Positions 44,224 through 53,512 are shown, numbered from the stretch's first letter. The stretch: 64,000 nt of DNA from an uncultured Chitinophagaceae bacterium (GCA_903884185.1 CAISDV010000122.1:88009-152008), one strand, 5' to 3'. The notes: a model not told the origin generated them from the letters alone. Translations and numbers: made by a program.

Positions 44224-47200
44224 TTAGAAGCTTACATTTATTCCCACCTGGATGGTTCTGCCATTGGCAATAGTATTTCTGTCAACACCCTGGCTTGTAT
44301 TACCGCCTCCATTAGAGGAAACTTCAGGATCCGGGCCCGGGTATTTTGAAATAATCGCCAAATTCTGACCGCTTATATAGAATCTCGCGCTATTCATCTT
44401 AGCCTTCTGCAATAATTTTACCGGGAAGGTGTAGCCAATAGTTACATTTCTCAGCTTAACATAATCACCAGAAAAAACATTAATATCCATTGGCATAGCT
44501 GAACCATTTGATACATTATCACCAAATACTGGCTTAGCATATTTCTTTGCTACATCGCTGGCCTTTCCCCACGCATCCGTCAGTACATCTACAGCATTGT
44601 TCCAGAAACGCTGGTCATGCAAACCTGCATTGGTACCATAATAATTATAAAAACCTAATGCATAAGTAAACGTTACACCCAGGTCAAAATCCTTAACCCT
44701 GAAATTATTTGTCCATCCACCCACTTGTTTTGGAATCACATTTGCATACATCACAGCATCTGCAGCCTGTGAAATAGAGGTTGCATTTGTTGGACTAACA
44801 TATTTCGTCAGGCCATCAGCAGTAGTAGAATAGTTAAACTGTCCCGCTGGTGCATAGTTTTGATAATATACTGGCGTTCCAACTGAATTAATGAAGATCC
44901 TTTTACCAGTAAGAGGTTCAACCCCACCGGTACGTATCACCCATAAATAACCTTCAGAATAACCAGGCATACTTTGATTCACTGTTTCACTGCCTGAAGT
45001 AGAGGTTTGAATTGATGGCAGGCCGGGAGCTAAAGCAGTTACCATGTTTGTATTGAAGCTGATATTGAAACTGGTGCTCCAGCTAAAATCCTTGGTAGTG
45101 ATCGGCCTTGCATTCAATGTAAGTTCAACACCCTTATTATACATCGAACCTACGTTAGCAGGAGGGCTGCTTGGCAAGCCTGTGGAAGGCGCCTGGGCAA
45201 CATTTAATATCAATCCGTCAATATTGTTATTATAATAAGCAAATTCAGCGGTGATCTTATCATGGAACAAACCAAAAGAAAATCCAAGATCTGTTTTAGT
45301 GCTGGTTTCCCATTGCAATTGATTGTTTCCTACTGAAGCGAAAGCAAGTGAGGATGCTCCACCATACAAGCCTGAACCAAAGGTTGAATAAGGTGTGTAA
45401 TCACCAATACCAGTGATATTACCTACTTTACCATAGCTTCCTCTCAATTTAAAACTACTGAATACCCTGTCTAACTTAGCAGCGCTCCAGAAACCTTCTT
45501 TGGCAATTTCCCAACCTGCAGAAGCGCCCCAGAAAATACCTTTTTTAACTCCCAACGCAGAATATTCATCCTGGCGGATATTTCCCTGCAGGAAGTATTT
45601 GCTGCTATAGTTATAGCTCAAACTTCCGAAATTAGATAAGAGATAATTTTCTCCCAATCCCAATGATGTAGGATTATTCAATACCCAACCTGCCTGGATC
45701 ACAGTATATGCAGGATCAGATAAAGTTTGCCTGTTCAGCCCAAAAGAATTAGAGGTTCTTCTTTGCTGTTCGTTACCAACTACTAAATTGATAGTATGCT
45801 TTTGCGCAATGGTATAATTAAATTGAACGGTATTGTCCCATAACCATGTTTTATAAGTTCCCTGTACATCAGAGGCGTTACCCGTAGCAGAATAACCATC
45901 TGCAGTTACCGGTGTCTGAAAAATATCAGTGGTGGTAAGCAGGTAGTCAATTCCGTAGAAGCTCTTTAATGTAAGAAATTTAAATGGCTTGTACTGGAAA
46001 TATACATTTGATTGTATGTGATTGATCTCATTATTAGAACGGCTCAGGTCTAATTCAGGAACTGGGTTATAATATGCAATGGAAGTACCCGTGATATTGG
46101 TATACCCGATTGTAGCACCATTAATATTATAAGAGCCGTCATTATTATATGGCCCGATGATCGGAGGAAGTACAAGGCCAGCACGACCGAGACCAGCAGT
46201 GTTAAATGCTTCTCCACTCAGTGAACCCGAAGTAACTGCTGCAAGATTCAATTCATTAGAGTAGGATATTTTGCCGCCGATAGTAATGCTTTTGCTCAAT
46301 TTACTATCTATGTTAAACAAAATATTTATACGTTTAAATTCATTCCTTTTCAGGATACCCTGCTGGGCTGTATACCCTGCAGAGAAATAATAACTTGTTG
46401 CGTCGTTACCTCCTGAAATATTTACGTTATGATTTTGAGAATATCCCTGGCGATAAACATAATCATACCATCTTGTATCGATCGTATTACCATGTGCATC
46501 TGTAGCCGGTAAAAATTTAGCAGCTTGTGAAGGGTTATTTGCACTGGCTGCAGTTTTGTAGGCAAGATATTGTGCTGTATTCAAAAGTTCTGGTAATCCA
46601 TAAGCAGTTGTCCAGCCTACCCAACCATCATAAGTTACTCTTGCTTTACCTGCTTTACCTTTTTTAGTAGTTACGAAAACAACGCCATTGGCGGCACGGC
46701 TACCATAGATAGCTGTAGCAGCGGCATCTTTAGCAATGTCTATACTTTCAATATCATTGGGATTAATACTTGCCAATGCATTACCTGCTGCACTGCTCGA
46801 GCTATAGTCGCCGGTAAATGAAGGCACTCCATCTACTACGATCAAAGGATAAGAACTGAGTGAAATAGAATTGGTACCCCTGATCCTGAAAACCGGAGGT
46901 GTATTCAATACCCCGTTTGGAATAGTTATTTGTACACCCGCAGCTTTACCACCGAGTGCTTGTTCAAAACTTTGATTGGGTTTTTCTGCAACCTCACCAC
47001 CCCCTACCGAAGAAATACTCCCTGTTACATCTTTCTTCTTCTGTGTTCCATAACCTACCACTACCACTTCTGAAAGACTGGCAGCATTGGAGATCAATTT
47101 CACAGATAAAGAATTTTTACCAACAATACTTACGATCTGTTCATCCAGGCCAATATAAGTGAACTGCAGGTTTTTTGCCTGGTCAGTTACTTTGGCTGAA

Positions 47201-47388
47201 AAACTACCGTTTGCATCTGTTGTAGTGTTTGCAAGGACTTTCCTGTCTGAAGCGAGAGTAACGACCGTTACACCTGCTAATGGTGCACCTTTTTCGTCTG
47301 TTACTTTACCGGTGATTGTCCGGTTTTGTGCCCAAAGCTGGCTGACAGCCAGGCATAGGCACACGATTAGAGTCGTGAATTTTCTCAT
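44224..47388 (-). CDS. SusC/RagA family TonB-linked outer-membrane protein (unit 1)
   Basis: About 1054 residues from ATG 47388 (MRKFTTLIVCLCLAVSQLWA, signal peptide). It has the CarboxypepD_reg-like domain (RTITGKVTDEKGAPLAGVTVV), the SLSEVVVVGYGTQKKKDVTGS SusC motif, the plug with FRIRGTNSISLSSYPLIVVDG in outline and DAAATAIYGSRAANGVVFV, and a barrel ending RTIQVGINVSF. It pairs with the SusD gene directly downstream. A poor -7 element is near 47450. The unit is followed by its own terminator, so the two SusCD pairs are separate transcripts. Confidence 0.96.
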   Translation of the reverse strand: MRKFTTLIVCLCLAVSQLWAQNRTITGKVTDEKGAPLAGVTVVTLASDRKVLANTTTDANGSFSAKVTDQAKNLQFTYIGLDEQIVSIVGKNSLSVKLISNAASLSEVVVVGYGTQKKKDVTGSISSVGGGEVAEKPNQSFEQALGGKAAGVQITIPNGVLNTPPVFRIRGTNSISLSSYPLIVVDGVPSFTGDYSSSSAAGNALASINPNDIESIDIAKDAAATAIYGSRAANGVVFVTTKKGKAGKARVTYDGWVGWTTAYGLPELLNTAQYLAYKTAASANNPSQAAKFLPATDAHGNTIDTRWYDYVYRQGYSQNHNVNISGGNDATSYYFSAGYTAQQGILKRNEFKRINILFNIDSKLSKSITIGGKISYSNELNLAAVTSGSLSGEAFNTAGLGRAGLVLPPIIGPYNNDGSYNINGATIGYTNITGTSIAYYNPVPELDLSRSNNEINHIQSNVYFQYKPFKFLTLKSFYGIDYLLTTTDIFQTPVTADGYSATGNASDVQGTYKTWLWDNTVQFNYTIAQKHTINLVVGNEQQRRTSNSFGLNRQTLSDPAYTVIQAGWVLNNPTSLGLGENYLLSNFGSLSYNYSSKYFLQGNIRQDEYSALGVKKGIFWGASAGWEIAKEGFWSAAKLDRVFSSFKLRGSYGKVGNITGIGDYTPYSTFGSGLYGGASSLAFASVGNNQLQWETSTKTDLGFSFGLFHDKITAEFAYYNNNIDGLILNVAQAPSTGLPSSPPANVGSMYNKGVELTLNARPITTKDFSWSTSFNISFNTNMVTALAPGLPSIQTSTSGSETVNQSMPGYSEGYLWVIRTGGVEPLTGKRIFINSVGTPVYYQNYAPAGQFNYSTTADGLTKYVSPTNATSISQAADAVMYANVIPKQVGGWTNNFRVKDFDLGVTFTYALGFYNYYGTNAGLHDQRFWNNAVDVLTDAWGKASDVAKKYAKPVFGDNVSNGSAMPMDINVFSGDYVKLRNVTIGYTFPVKLLQKAKMNSARFYISGQNLAIISKYPGPDPEVSSNGGGNTSQGVDRNTIANGRTIQVGINVSF

Positions 47389-47505
47389 GTGTGCAGTTTT
47401 GGTTTGTGAAAAAATTACGTGAAATCTTTTAGAAATCACACAAAATCTAAATTTATGACAGGCTAATATTCACAATAGCTGCTCAGCATGTGAAAAGCTT
47501 TATAC

Positions 47506-49827
47506 TTACTTCCTTTTTTTAGGAAAAATACTGATGATCAGTACTGGCAGTAATATCAAATTTGTAAGTGTGCCTATAATTAGAGTAAGTGAAGTAAGCC
47601 AGCCCAGTGCATTGGTTCCTCCAAAACTGCTGAAACAAAAGATCACAAACCCTGCTATCAAAACCAAAGAGGTATATATAATGCTGATACCTGTATGCCT
47701 GATGGTTTGCATCAATGTAGGCGCCACTTCTTTATCATGATATGGCAGCTCCTGTTTGTAGTTGACCAAAAACCGGATCGTAACATCCACTACAATTCCC
47801 AATGCCACACTAAATACCAAAACAGTAGATGGTTTTAATGCAATACCCAGCCATCCCATCACTCCCGCAGTAACCACTAGTGGAACCAGGTTTGGAATAA
47901 GGGAGCAGACCAATATCTTAAATGAACGAAAAAGAAAAAGCATACAGAGTGCAATGAGTAAAAATGCCCAGCAGATACTTTCTTTTAATCCTGTAATAAT
48001 AAAATTGGAGCCTTCTAAAAAAGTGATACTGCTTCCTGTAAAAGTTATTTTATAAGAGGCTGTATCAAATATTGTAGCCGATTTGTTTTGAAGCTCGCTG
48101 ATCAAAATGGGTAAGCGTACACTTCCCATATCTGCCATATTTACACTAATGCGGGCAGATTGTTTTTTACTGTCCATAAAACTGCTGATGCTGCGTGCGA
48201 GAGTATTTTTATGTGCTGAATCGGTTTTTGTTTCAAGATAAGGGCTCATAAAAGCAAGATCGCCAACCGTTGGAACTGCATAGCTTAAACTATCTCCATC
48301 ATAATAGGATTGCCTGGCGAGTTTTAATCCTTCCGCCAACGATAATGGTTTTGCTGTTCCTGGTTTTGCAGCAATATAAGCGGAGAAGTCATCCATTTTT
48401 TGAAGAGTGGATGGCAATCTTCTTAACCCATTTTTCTTTTTGGTATCAATAATGATCTCGAGTGGCATTACTCCGCCAAAATTTTTTTCAAACCATTTCA
48501 GGTCGGTATATATTTTATCTTTTTGCGGAAGGTCATCCACAATAAACCCTTCACTCTTTATCCGGAGGATACCCATCACTGCAAAAGCCGTTACTATAAT
48601 AGTTGTGCCATATACCCATTTGGAATGATGAAACGCCCAGTTCTCTACCTTCAATAATATTTTTTCGAGGGATGCATTTTCAAGATAACGTGTGTGCTTT
48701 TCTTTTGGCGCAGGCAGGTAACTTAATACACCCGGAATAAAAATGAGCGATATAAAAAACAATACCATGATATTGATGCCGGCCACTACACCAAACTCCT
48801 GCAACAAAGCACTTCTCGTAAAAGCAAACACGGCAAATCCAATGGCAGCGGCAATATTGCAGAATAAAGTAACAATACCCATCCGGCCCACCATATTCAC
48901 CAGCGCTTTTTGTTTGTCGCCTGTTTCTGTAAAGGAAGTATGGTATTTATTAAGGAAGTAAATACAATTGGGGATACCTATTACTACGATCAATGGCGGT
49001 ATCAATCCCGTCAACAATGTGATCTTGTAACCTAATATTACCATCGTCCCCAAACTCCATGCAACACCCATCCCTACAACCAACAAGCTCATCAGCGTAG
49101 CGCTAAATGAACGAAAGAAAATAAATAAAGTGATCGCAGATAAAAGAAAGGAGCCGAATAAAAACCAGTTGAGTTCATTTTTTATCCTGTTGCCAACCAC
49201 TGTGCGGATGTATGGCAAACCACTGATATGCGTAGTGATGCCGGTTGACCTTTCAAACGTTTCCACTTTTGCCATCACATCATGGATGAGCCTTGTACGG
49301 CTCTTGCTGTTGATGGTATCTTTATTCATCATCACCGTTAGTAAATATGCTTTCGATTCCTTATTGTACAAGAGCTGCCTGTAAAAGAGCTGGTTCTCAA
49401 ATGCTGCTTTATCTCTGTTTAGTGCAGCCTGGTTGTTATAAGGAGTATGGAATATTTTTTTAGAGACGAACTTTTTTTCAACAGTATCTTTTATCAGTTC
49501 CACTACTTCGGGAATACTCTGCACATCTTCTACCGCATTCACTTTTAATAATTCATGGTGAAGGGTATCTACTGCATTAAAAATGGCCGGCGAAAAGAAA
49601 TCTTTATTTTCAATTCCAAGCACCAGTATGTTCCCATCATTGCCAAATGTTTCCTGGAAAGATTTATAGTCGCGGTACTTTGGGTTATCGGTTGGAATGG
49701 CGCGCGTAAATTCATAACTCATTTTTACCTGCGATGCGTACCAGCCCATTACTGCTGTTGCAGCAAGCAATAGAATGAGAAGGGGGAGACGGTATTTTAG
49801 TATGCCTTTGCCTAAGCGGTACCACAT
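47506..49827 (-). CDS. RND superfamily exporter (MMPL-type, two sterol-sensing-like domains)
   Basis: 773 residues with 12 membrane helices in two blocks. Helix 1 is at about residues 14-33 (LPLLILLLAATAVMGWYA). The first periplasmic domain (about 40-215) follows, then helices 2-6 with the GIVTLFCNIAAAIGFAVFAF region, helix 7 near 400, the second periplasmic domain and helices 8-12 with LVIFSVALGIVVDVTIRFLVNY-like acidic residues (proton relay) in VFSVALGIVVDVTIRF. It resembles the HpnN/MMPL group that exports lipids or hydrophobic molecules. The cargo cannot be named. It lies alone on the minus strand; repeat A follows its start. Confidence 0.88.
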   Translation of the reverse strand: MWYRLGKGILKYRLPLLILLLAATAVMGWYASQVKMSYEFTRAIPTDNPKYRDYKSFQETFGNDGNILVLGIENKDFFSPAIFNAVDTLHHELLKVNAVEDVQSIPEVVELIKDTVEKKFVSKKIFHTPYNNQAALNRDKAAFENQLFYRQLLYNKESKAYLLTVMMNKDTINSKSRTRLIHDVMAKVETFERSTGITTHISGLPYIRTVVGNRIKNELNWFLFGSFLLSAITLFIFFRSFSATLMSLLVVGMGVAWSLGTMVILGYKITLLTGLIPPLIVVIGIPNCIYFLNKYHTSFTETGDKQKALVNMVGRMGIVTLFCNIAAAIGFAVFAFTRSALLQEFGVVAGINIMVLFFISLIFIPGVLSYLPAPKEKHTRYLENASLEKILLKVENWAFHHSKWVYGTTIIVTAFAVMGILRIKSEGFIVDDLPQKDKIYTDLKWFEKNFGGVMPLEIIIDTKKKNGLRRLPSTLQKMDDFSAYIAAKPGTAKPLSLAEGLKLARQSYYDGDSLSYAVPTVGDLAFMSPYLETKTDSAHKNTLARSISSFMDSKKQSARISVNMADMGSVRLPILISELQNKSATIFDTASYKITFTGSSITFLEGSNFIITGLKESICWAFLLIALCMLFLFRSFKILVCSLIPNLVPLVVTAGVMGWLGIALKPSTVLVFSVALGIVVDVTIRFLVNYKQELPYHDKEVAPTLMQTIRHTGISIIYTSLVLIAGFVIFCFSSFGGTNALGWLTSLTLIIGTLTNLILLPVLIISIFPKKRK

Positions 49828-49830
49828 GAT

Positions 49831-49857
49831 AGTTACTGGTTTCTAGTTACTGGTTGC
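49831..49857. repeat. Dispersed intergenic repeat, family A, short copy
   Basis: AGTTACTGGTTTCTAGTTAC followed by TGGTTGC lies just upstream of the RND exporter's start and matches the copies at 5153, 8425 and 10359. Confidence 0.6.
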
Positions 49858-49949
49858 AAAGAAAAGGATTATTAGTTTGAGAAATAGAACGATCGGGGTT
49901 TAATAAAGTTTCAAATATTTTGTTAACCTGGCAGCGCTAAACGGCTCAA

Positions 49950-49965
49950 TAAATTTGTATATTTG
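49950..49965 (+). promoter_or_regulatory. Two adjoining -7 elements without a gene
   Basis: TAAATTTG and TATATTTG each match TAnnTTTG exactly and lie end to end. No protein gene of normal length follows on the plus strand. Confidence 0.4.
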
Positions 49966-50103
49966 AAATGCTCTTTTTAAACAGGCAGATTATGCGTAAA
50001 CAAGTAATATGCTGTATACTCTATTTAGTGCCAAAGGGTGGATTTGAGTAGTTTTGCTCCCCTTATTCTTCGTTCATCCTTCGTATATCAAGGCGCGATC
50101 AAA

Positions 50104-50147
50104 GGCTCATGAGAGGCTCATCGGACGCTCATCAAACGCTCATCAGA
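50104..50147. repeat. 11-bp tandem array, four units
   Basis: GGCTCATGAGA, GGCTCATCGGA, CGCTCATCAAA and CGCTCATCAGA follow one another without spacers. The core GCTCATC is constant in three of four units. Confidence 0.7.
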
Positions 50148-50178
50148 GCTTCAAGGTATCATAAAAAGAAACTGAGGC

Positions 50179-50841
50179 TTATACAAACCAATAACCAAAC
50201 AACTGACAGGCTATACCAACGACCAGACCCGAGTAAACCTCTTTACTGGTATGATCGCTCACCAAAAACCGGCTGGTACAAACCACTCCGGTGACCAGTG
50301 CTGCAATGGCGATATCGATTCCCAGGTCGGCCTGGTAGAAAAAAGCAAATAACACAATAGCAGTTAGCGCTCCGCCCAGGGCAATAGCATGCAGGCTTAT
50401 CTTGATAAAATTATTGACGATCAATCCCAATGAGGTTGATATAAATATCCCGAAATAAAAAAATTTTAATACCTCAGGCAATTCCTGTGTTGGGGAGTTG
50501 CGGCTCAGGTAATACATCCACCAGTAAAAAAACATGGTGATCACGAATGGTGCGATGCGGTCTTTTTGTGTGCGCAGGAAAATACTCTCACTGAATTTTA
50601 ACCGCCATAAAAGAAAAACCGCAAATGCCGGGAAGAAAGCGGTCATCCAGAATACTGAGAAGAGGCGGAATTTCAATTGCCTCTCTGTGAGACTCGTAAA
50701 CTCATACGGAAACCTCCACATTAAAAACAAAAAAATATAAGTAGGAATGAACAGGGGATGAAATATGTACGAAATGATCTTTGCCGGTATGGTTAAAAAG
50801 TTTCCGGGCTTATCTGTTGCAGTAGTGGGTGTGTTATTCAA
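50179..50841 (-). CDS. PAP2-like integral membrane protein
   Basis: 220 residues with about six membrane helices. The C-terminal half has SLHAIALGGALTAI (about 146-160) and TSRFLVSDHTSKEVYSG (about 187-203), which match the spacing of the second and third PAP2 phosphatase motifs (SxH and SRxxxxxHxxxxxxxG). The first motif (KxxxxxxRP) is not clear in the N-terminal half; the nearest candidate is RTQKDRIAPF at about 95-104. So it may be a lipid-phosphate phosphatase-like protein with a degenerate first motif. It is 25 bases downstream of rpoN on the same strand. Confidence 0.65.
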   Translation of the reverse strand: MNNTPTTATDKPGNFLTIPAKIISYIFHPLFIPTYIFLFLMWRFPYEFTSLTERQLKFRLFSVFWMTAFFPAFAVFLLWRLKFSESIFLRTQKDRIAPFVITMFFYWWMYYLSRNSPTQELPEVLKFFYFGIFISTSLGLIVNNFIKISLHAIALGGALTAIVLFAFFYQADLGIDIAIAALVTGVVCTSRFLVSDHTSKEVYSGLVVGIACQLFGYWFV

Positions 50842-50866
50842 TTGAACCTGTTTTACGGGTAAAAGC

Positions 50867-52354
50867 CTATAATTCTTTTCTCAGTCGCGCCACAGGAATA
50901 TTTAACTGCTCCCTGTATTTCGCCACTGTTCTACGTGCAATATTATAGCCTTTTTCGTTAAGCATATCCGTAAGGTATTCGTCGCTCAAAGGTTTTTGCT
51001 TATCCTCGGCCTCGATCATATTGCTCAGTATCTTTTTCACTTCACGGGTACTTACTTCTTCACCGCTATCGGTGCTCAGGCTTTCGCTAAAGAAAAATTT
51101 CAGGCGGTAGGTACCAAATTCTGTTTGCACAAATTTGCTGTTGGCCACACGGCTTACAGTAGATATATCGAGGTTTGTGCGTTCAGCAATATCTTTTAAG
51201 ATCATGGGCCGCATCACCGTTTCATCTCCCGTCAGGAAAAATTCTTCCTGCAATTTCATAATAGCATTCATGGTCACCAGCAAAGTGTGCTGCCTTTGCC
51301 GGATCATGTCTATGAACCATTTGGCGGAATCTATTTTTTGTTTGATAAAGATCACCGCTTCTTTCTGGCGCTTGTCTTTTTTGCTGCCCTTGTCGTAGTC
51401 TTTCAGCATATCGCGGTAACCTTCGCTGATGCGCAGGTCGGGAGCGTTTCTTGCATTGAGGGTGAGTTCAAGTTTGCCTGCATTGTTCAAAATAAAAAAG
51501 TCAGGTACAATATAACTATCGGCCTTATTGATCTGCCCTACATTACCTCCGGGCTTTGGATTCAATTTAATTATCTGGCCAATCACCTCTTTTAATTGTT
51601 CATCCGTAAGGTTTAATCCATTTTTTATTTTGTCGTAGTGCTTCTTGGTAAACTCATCAAAATATTTTTTCAATACCAGACTCGCCAGTTCCACACTTTT
51701 TCCTTCATGCACTTTTCTATCTAATTGCAGGAGCAAACATTCCTGCAGGTTCCTTGCGCAAATACCCGGCGGATCAAACTGCTGTATTAATTTAATGACA
51801 GCTTCCACTTCTTTTTCATTCACCACAACATTTTGCCGGAATGCAAGATCATCAACGATAGAACTTAACTCCCTGCGCAGGTAGCCATCATCATCTAAAC
51901 TACCTACTACCTGTTCTGCTATTTTATAATTGTGTTCATCCAATTCCAGTAAGCCAAGCTGGCTTGCGAGCATGTCATAAAAGCTGGTCTCACTTTTAAA
52001 TGGAATGGTTTGTTTATCATTTGCCTCGGGGTAATTATCATCCCTTGTTTTATAATCGGCTATCTCGCCATCATCATCGGCCACATATTCACTGATATCT
52101 ACATCGGCATAATCTTCTTCACCGCCATCGGGTTCAAATTCTTCTTCTGTAGTTTCGAATTCGTCTTTCATTTCTTCTCCTGCTTCACCCTCCAGGCCTT
52201 CTTCACCCTGTTCCAATGCAGGATTTTCTTCGAGCTCTTCTTTGATACGTTCTTCCAAATTAGCAGTAGGTACCTGCAGCAATTTCATCAATTGGATCTG
52301 CTGAGGCGATAGTTTTTGAAGTAGTTTCTGCTGTAGGGATTGAATTAATGCCAT
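50867..52354 (-). CDS. rpoN: RNA polymerase sigma-54 factor
   Basis: 495 residues. Region I is Gln/Leu-rich (LIQSLQQKLLQKLSPQQIQLMKLLQ in outline), the activator-contact domain. An acidic region II follows (about 45-115, EEGLEGEAGEEMKDEFETTE in outline). The core-binding region is about 120-300, and the DNA-binding C-terminal part includes ISTVSRVANSKFVQTEFGTYRLK and the RpoN box ARRTVAKYREQLNIP near 475. Sigma-54 needs AAA+ activators; none is nearby. The acidic region II is long but normal for Bacteroidota. The gene is intact. Confidence 0.95.
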   Translation of the reverse strand: MALIQSLQQKLLQKLSPQQIQLMKLLQVPTANLEERIKEELEENPALEQGEEGLEGEAGEEMKDEFETTEEEFEPDGGEEDYADVDISEYVADDDGEIADYKTRDDNYPEANDKQTIPFKSETSFYDMLASQLGLLELDEHNYKIAEQVVGSLDDDGYLRRELSSIVDDLAFRQNVVVNEKEVEAVIKLIQQFDPPGICARNLQECLLLQLDRKVHEGKSVELASLVLKKYFDEFTKKHYDKIKNGLNLTDEQLKEVIGQIIKLNPKPGGNVGQINKADSYIVPDFFILNNAGKLELTLNARNAPDLRISEGYRDMLKDYDKGSKKDKRQKEAVIFIKQKIDSAKWFIDMIRQRQHTLLVTMNAIMKLQEEFFLTGDETVMRPMILKDIAERTNLDISTVSRVANSKFVQTEFGTYRLKFFFSESLSTDSGEEVSTREVKKILSNMIEAEDKQKPLSDEYLTDMLNEKGYNIARRTVAKYREQLNIPVARLRKEL

Positions 52355-52463
52355 AGCTGTTGCAAATATCGCATATCTAATACCGTGCCAATCCGGATAC
52401 TGTTAAATTTTCATGTTAGTTTTTAAAGCGAAACCTGGTAAGCGGTTTGCCCGTAAATTTACC

Positions 52464-52757
52464 ATGCAAATGAAAACAGGAATACCCATCAAACAAATCT
52501 GTTTCACCTCTTGTTTATTCGTACTGCTCTCAGTATCAGTGCATGCGCAGTATTCTAAAACCCCCACTATACCTTTTAAAAGGGCTGATAGCCTGTCCAA
52601 AACACTCCCTGTTTTCCTGCCCGCAAATTATTACAGCAGTCACCTGAGTTTTTTTTGTCAGAAGGAGTTATTGATCGAAAAAACAACAAAGATTCCATTC
52701 CGTTTCAGGTTGGGAAGCCTTGATTATACCAATAAACTGGAAGGGAAAAAGTATTGA
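52464..52757 (+). CDS. Small secreted protein of unknown function
   Basis: 97 residues from ATG 52464 ([20 protein letters not shown] leading into a hydrophobic stretch and VHAQ), a likely signal peptide. A 17-codon longer reading exists but begins in promoter-like sequence. The mature part (about 65 residues) has [20 protein letters not shown] and [20 protein letters not shown]. Such short proteins with an LGSLDYxNxLEGK ending occur across Bacteroidota (from memory) without a known role. It is divergent from rpoN and followed at once by a stem-loop repeat. Confidence 0.6.
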   Translation: MQMKTGIPIKQICFTSCLFVLLSVSVHAQYSKTPTIPFKRADSLSKTLPVFLPANYYSSHLSFFCQKELLIEKTTKIPFRFRLGSLDYTNKLEGKKY

Positions 52758-52761
52758 TCTT

Positions 52762-52846
52762 TTAACCACAAGGAACACGAGGAAGTCACAATGGGCACAA
52801 GGGATTCTTTGTGTTCTTAGTGCCTCCTTTGTGGCCATCGTGGTTA
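52762..52846. repeat. AACCACAAGG-type stem-loop repeat, family C
   Basis: TTAACCACAAGGAACACGAG (52762 on) is mirrored by CTTTGTGGCCATCGTGGTTAA at its right end (to 52846), with GGAAGTCACAATGGGCACAA and TTGTGTTCTTAGTGCC in between. The arms pair imperfectly. It fills the gap between two genes on the same strand. Confidence 0.6.
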
Positions 52847-52910
52847 AAAAAATGATGACACAACACGCTAATACTTTATTGTTTACATTTATCATTCAAA
52901 ACACTGACTT

Positions 52911-53480
52911 ATGAAACTGCGTACATTTTTATTTATCCTGTGTTCCTTCTTTTTGTTTAGTTCTGCCAAAACACCCGATCCGGTTGCTTCTGCTGATGCC
53001 ATCTTATCGGAAGCATATAAAACAGCAGCCAAAGAAAATAAAAATGTATTCATCATTTTTCATGCATCGTGGTGTGGCTGGTGCCACAAAATGGACAGTG
53101 CTATGAACAGCGCTGCGTGCAAAAATTTATTCGGCGACCAATATGTGATCCGTCATTTAGTGGTATTGGAATCAAAGGACAAAGTTGCTTTGGAAAATCC
53201 TGGCGCTATGGACCTGATGAAAAAATACAATGGCGATAAAGGTGGTATCCCTTTCTGGCTGATATTTGATAAGAATGGAAAATTATTAGCCGATTCGCAG
53301 ATAAGGCCCGATGGTGTTGGCCTGGATGCAGTTGGAAAAAATGTAGGCTGCCCTTCTGAAAAAGAAGAGATCGTTCATTTCATGAAGGTGTTGAAGAAAA
53401 GTTCTAGTCTGAATAATGACCAACTGGCTGTGATAGAAAAAACATTTACGCCACCTGCAAAAGCAGCAGCATCGCATTAA
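52911..53480 (+). CDS. Secreted thioredoxin-like protein with a WCGWC motif
   Basis: 189 residues. A signal peptide MKLRTFLFILCSFFLFSSA precedes the thioredoxin-fold domain. The redox motif is WCGWCHKMD, with Cys55 and Cys58, in IIFHASWCGWC. The downstream cis-Pro is in GGIPFWLIFDKNGK. The sequence belongs with the thioredoxin_7/DUF255-related group. It may reduce or oxidise exported proteins in the periplasm. The stop at 53480 is followed three bases later by the REP-like element that also forms the 3' end of the convergent kdnA-like gene. Confidence 0.85.
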   Translation: MKLRTFLFILCSFFLFSSAKTPDPVASADAILSEAYKTAAKENKNVFIIFHASWCGWCHKMDSAMNSAACKNLFGDQYVIRHLVVLESKDKVALENPGAMDLMKKYNGDKGGIPFWLIFDKNGKLLADSQIRPDGVGLDAVGKNVGCPSEKEEIVHFMKVLKKSSSLNNDQLAVIEKTFTPPAKAAASH

Positions 53481-53482
53481 CC

Positions 53483-53512
53483 CCCGCCTGAACGTTATAG
53501 TCGGGCAGGCGC
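53483..53512. repeat. REP-like palindrome, family E
   Basis: CCCGCCTGAACGTTATAGTC followed by GGGCAGGCG has complementary ends CGCCTG/CAGGCG. The same pattern (CCTCCTGAATGACGTAGTCG, GGCAGGAG) is nested in repeat A at about 5203-5232. The element supplies the last codons and the stop of the kdnA-like gene. Confidence 0.65.

Larger units (their letters stand above)
49858..50178. other. 321-base gap with an orphan promoter, a mini-ORF and a tandem array
   Basis: This stretch between the RND exporter and the PAP2-like gene holds no normal gene. It contains two adjoining exact -7 elements, TAAATTTG (49950-49957) and TATATTTG (49958-49965). After them comes a 19-codon frame (ATG 49992 to TAG 50051, starting MRKQVICCILYLV, like the start of a signal peptide). 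At 50104-50147 there are four 11-bp tandem units. The remaining sequence shows no recognisable feature. One reading is a gene whose body was deleted, leaving its promoter and first codons. Confidence 0.45.

Noticed and set aside
49992..50051. A 19-residue peptide gene
   Set aside because: Too short to call as a gene with confidence; described as part of the gap and as a finding.
50109..50294. A 61-residue frame on the plus strand
   Set aside because: It begins in the 11-bp tandem array and runs antisense into the PAP2-like gene; composition is repeat-like.
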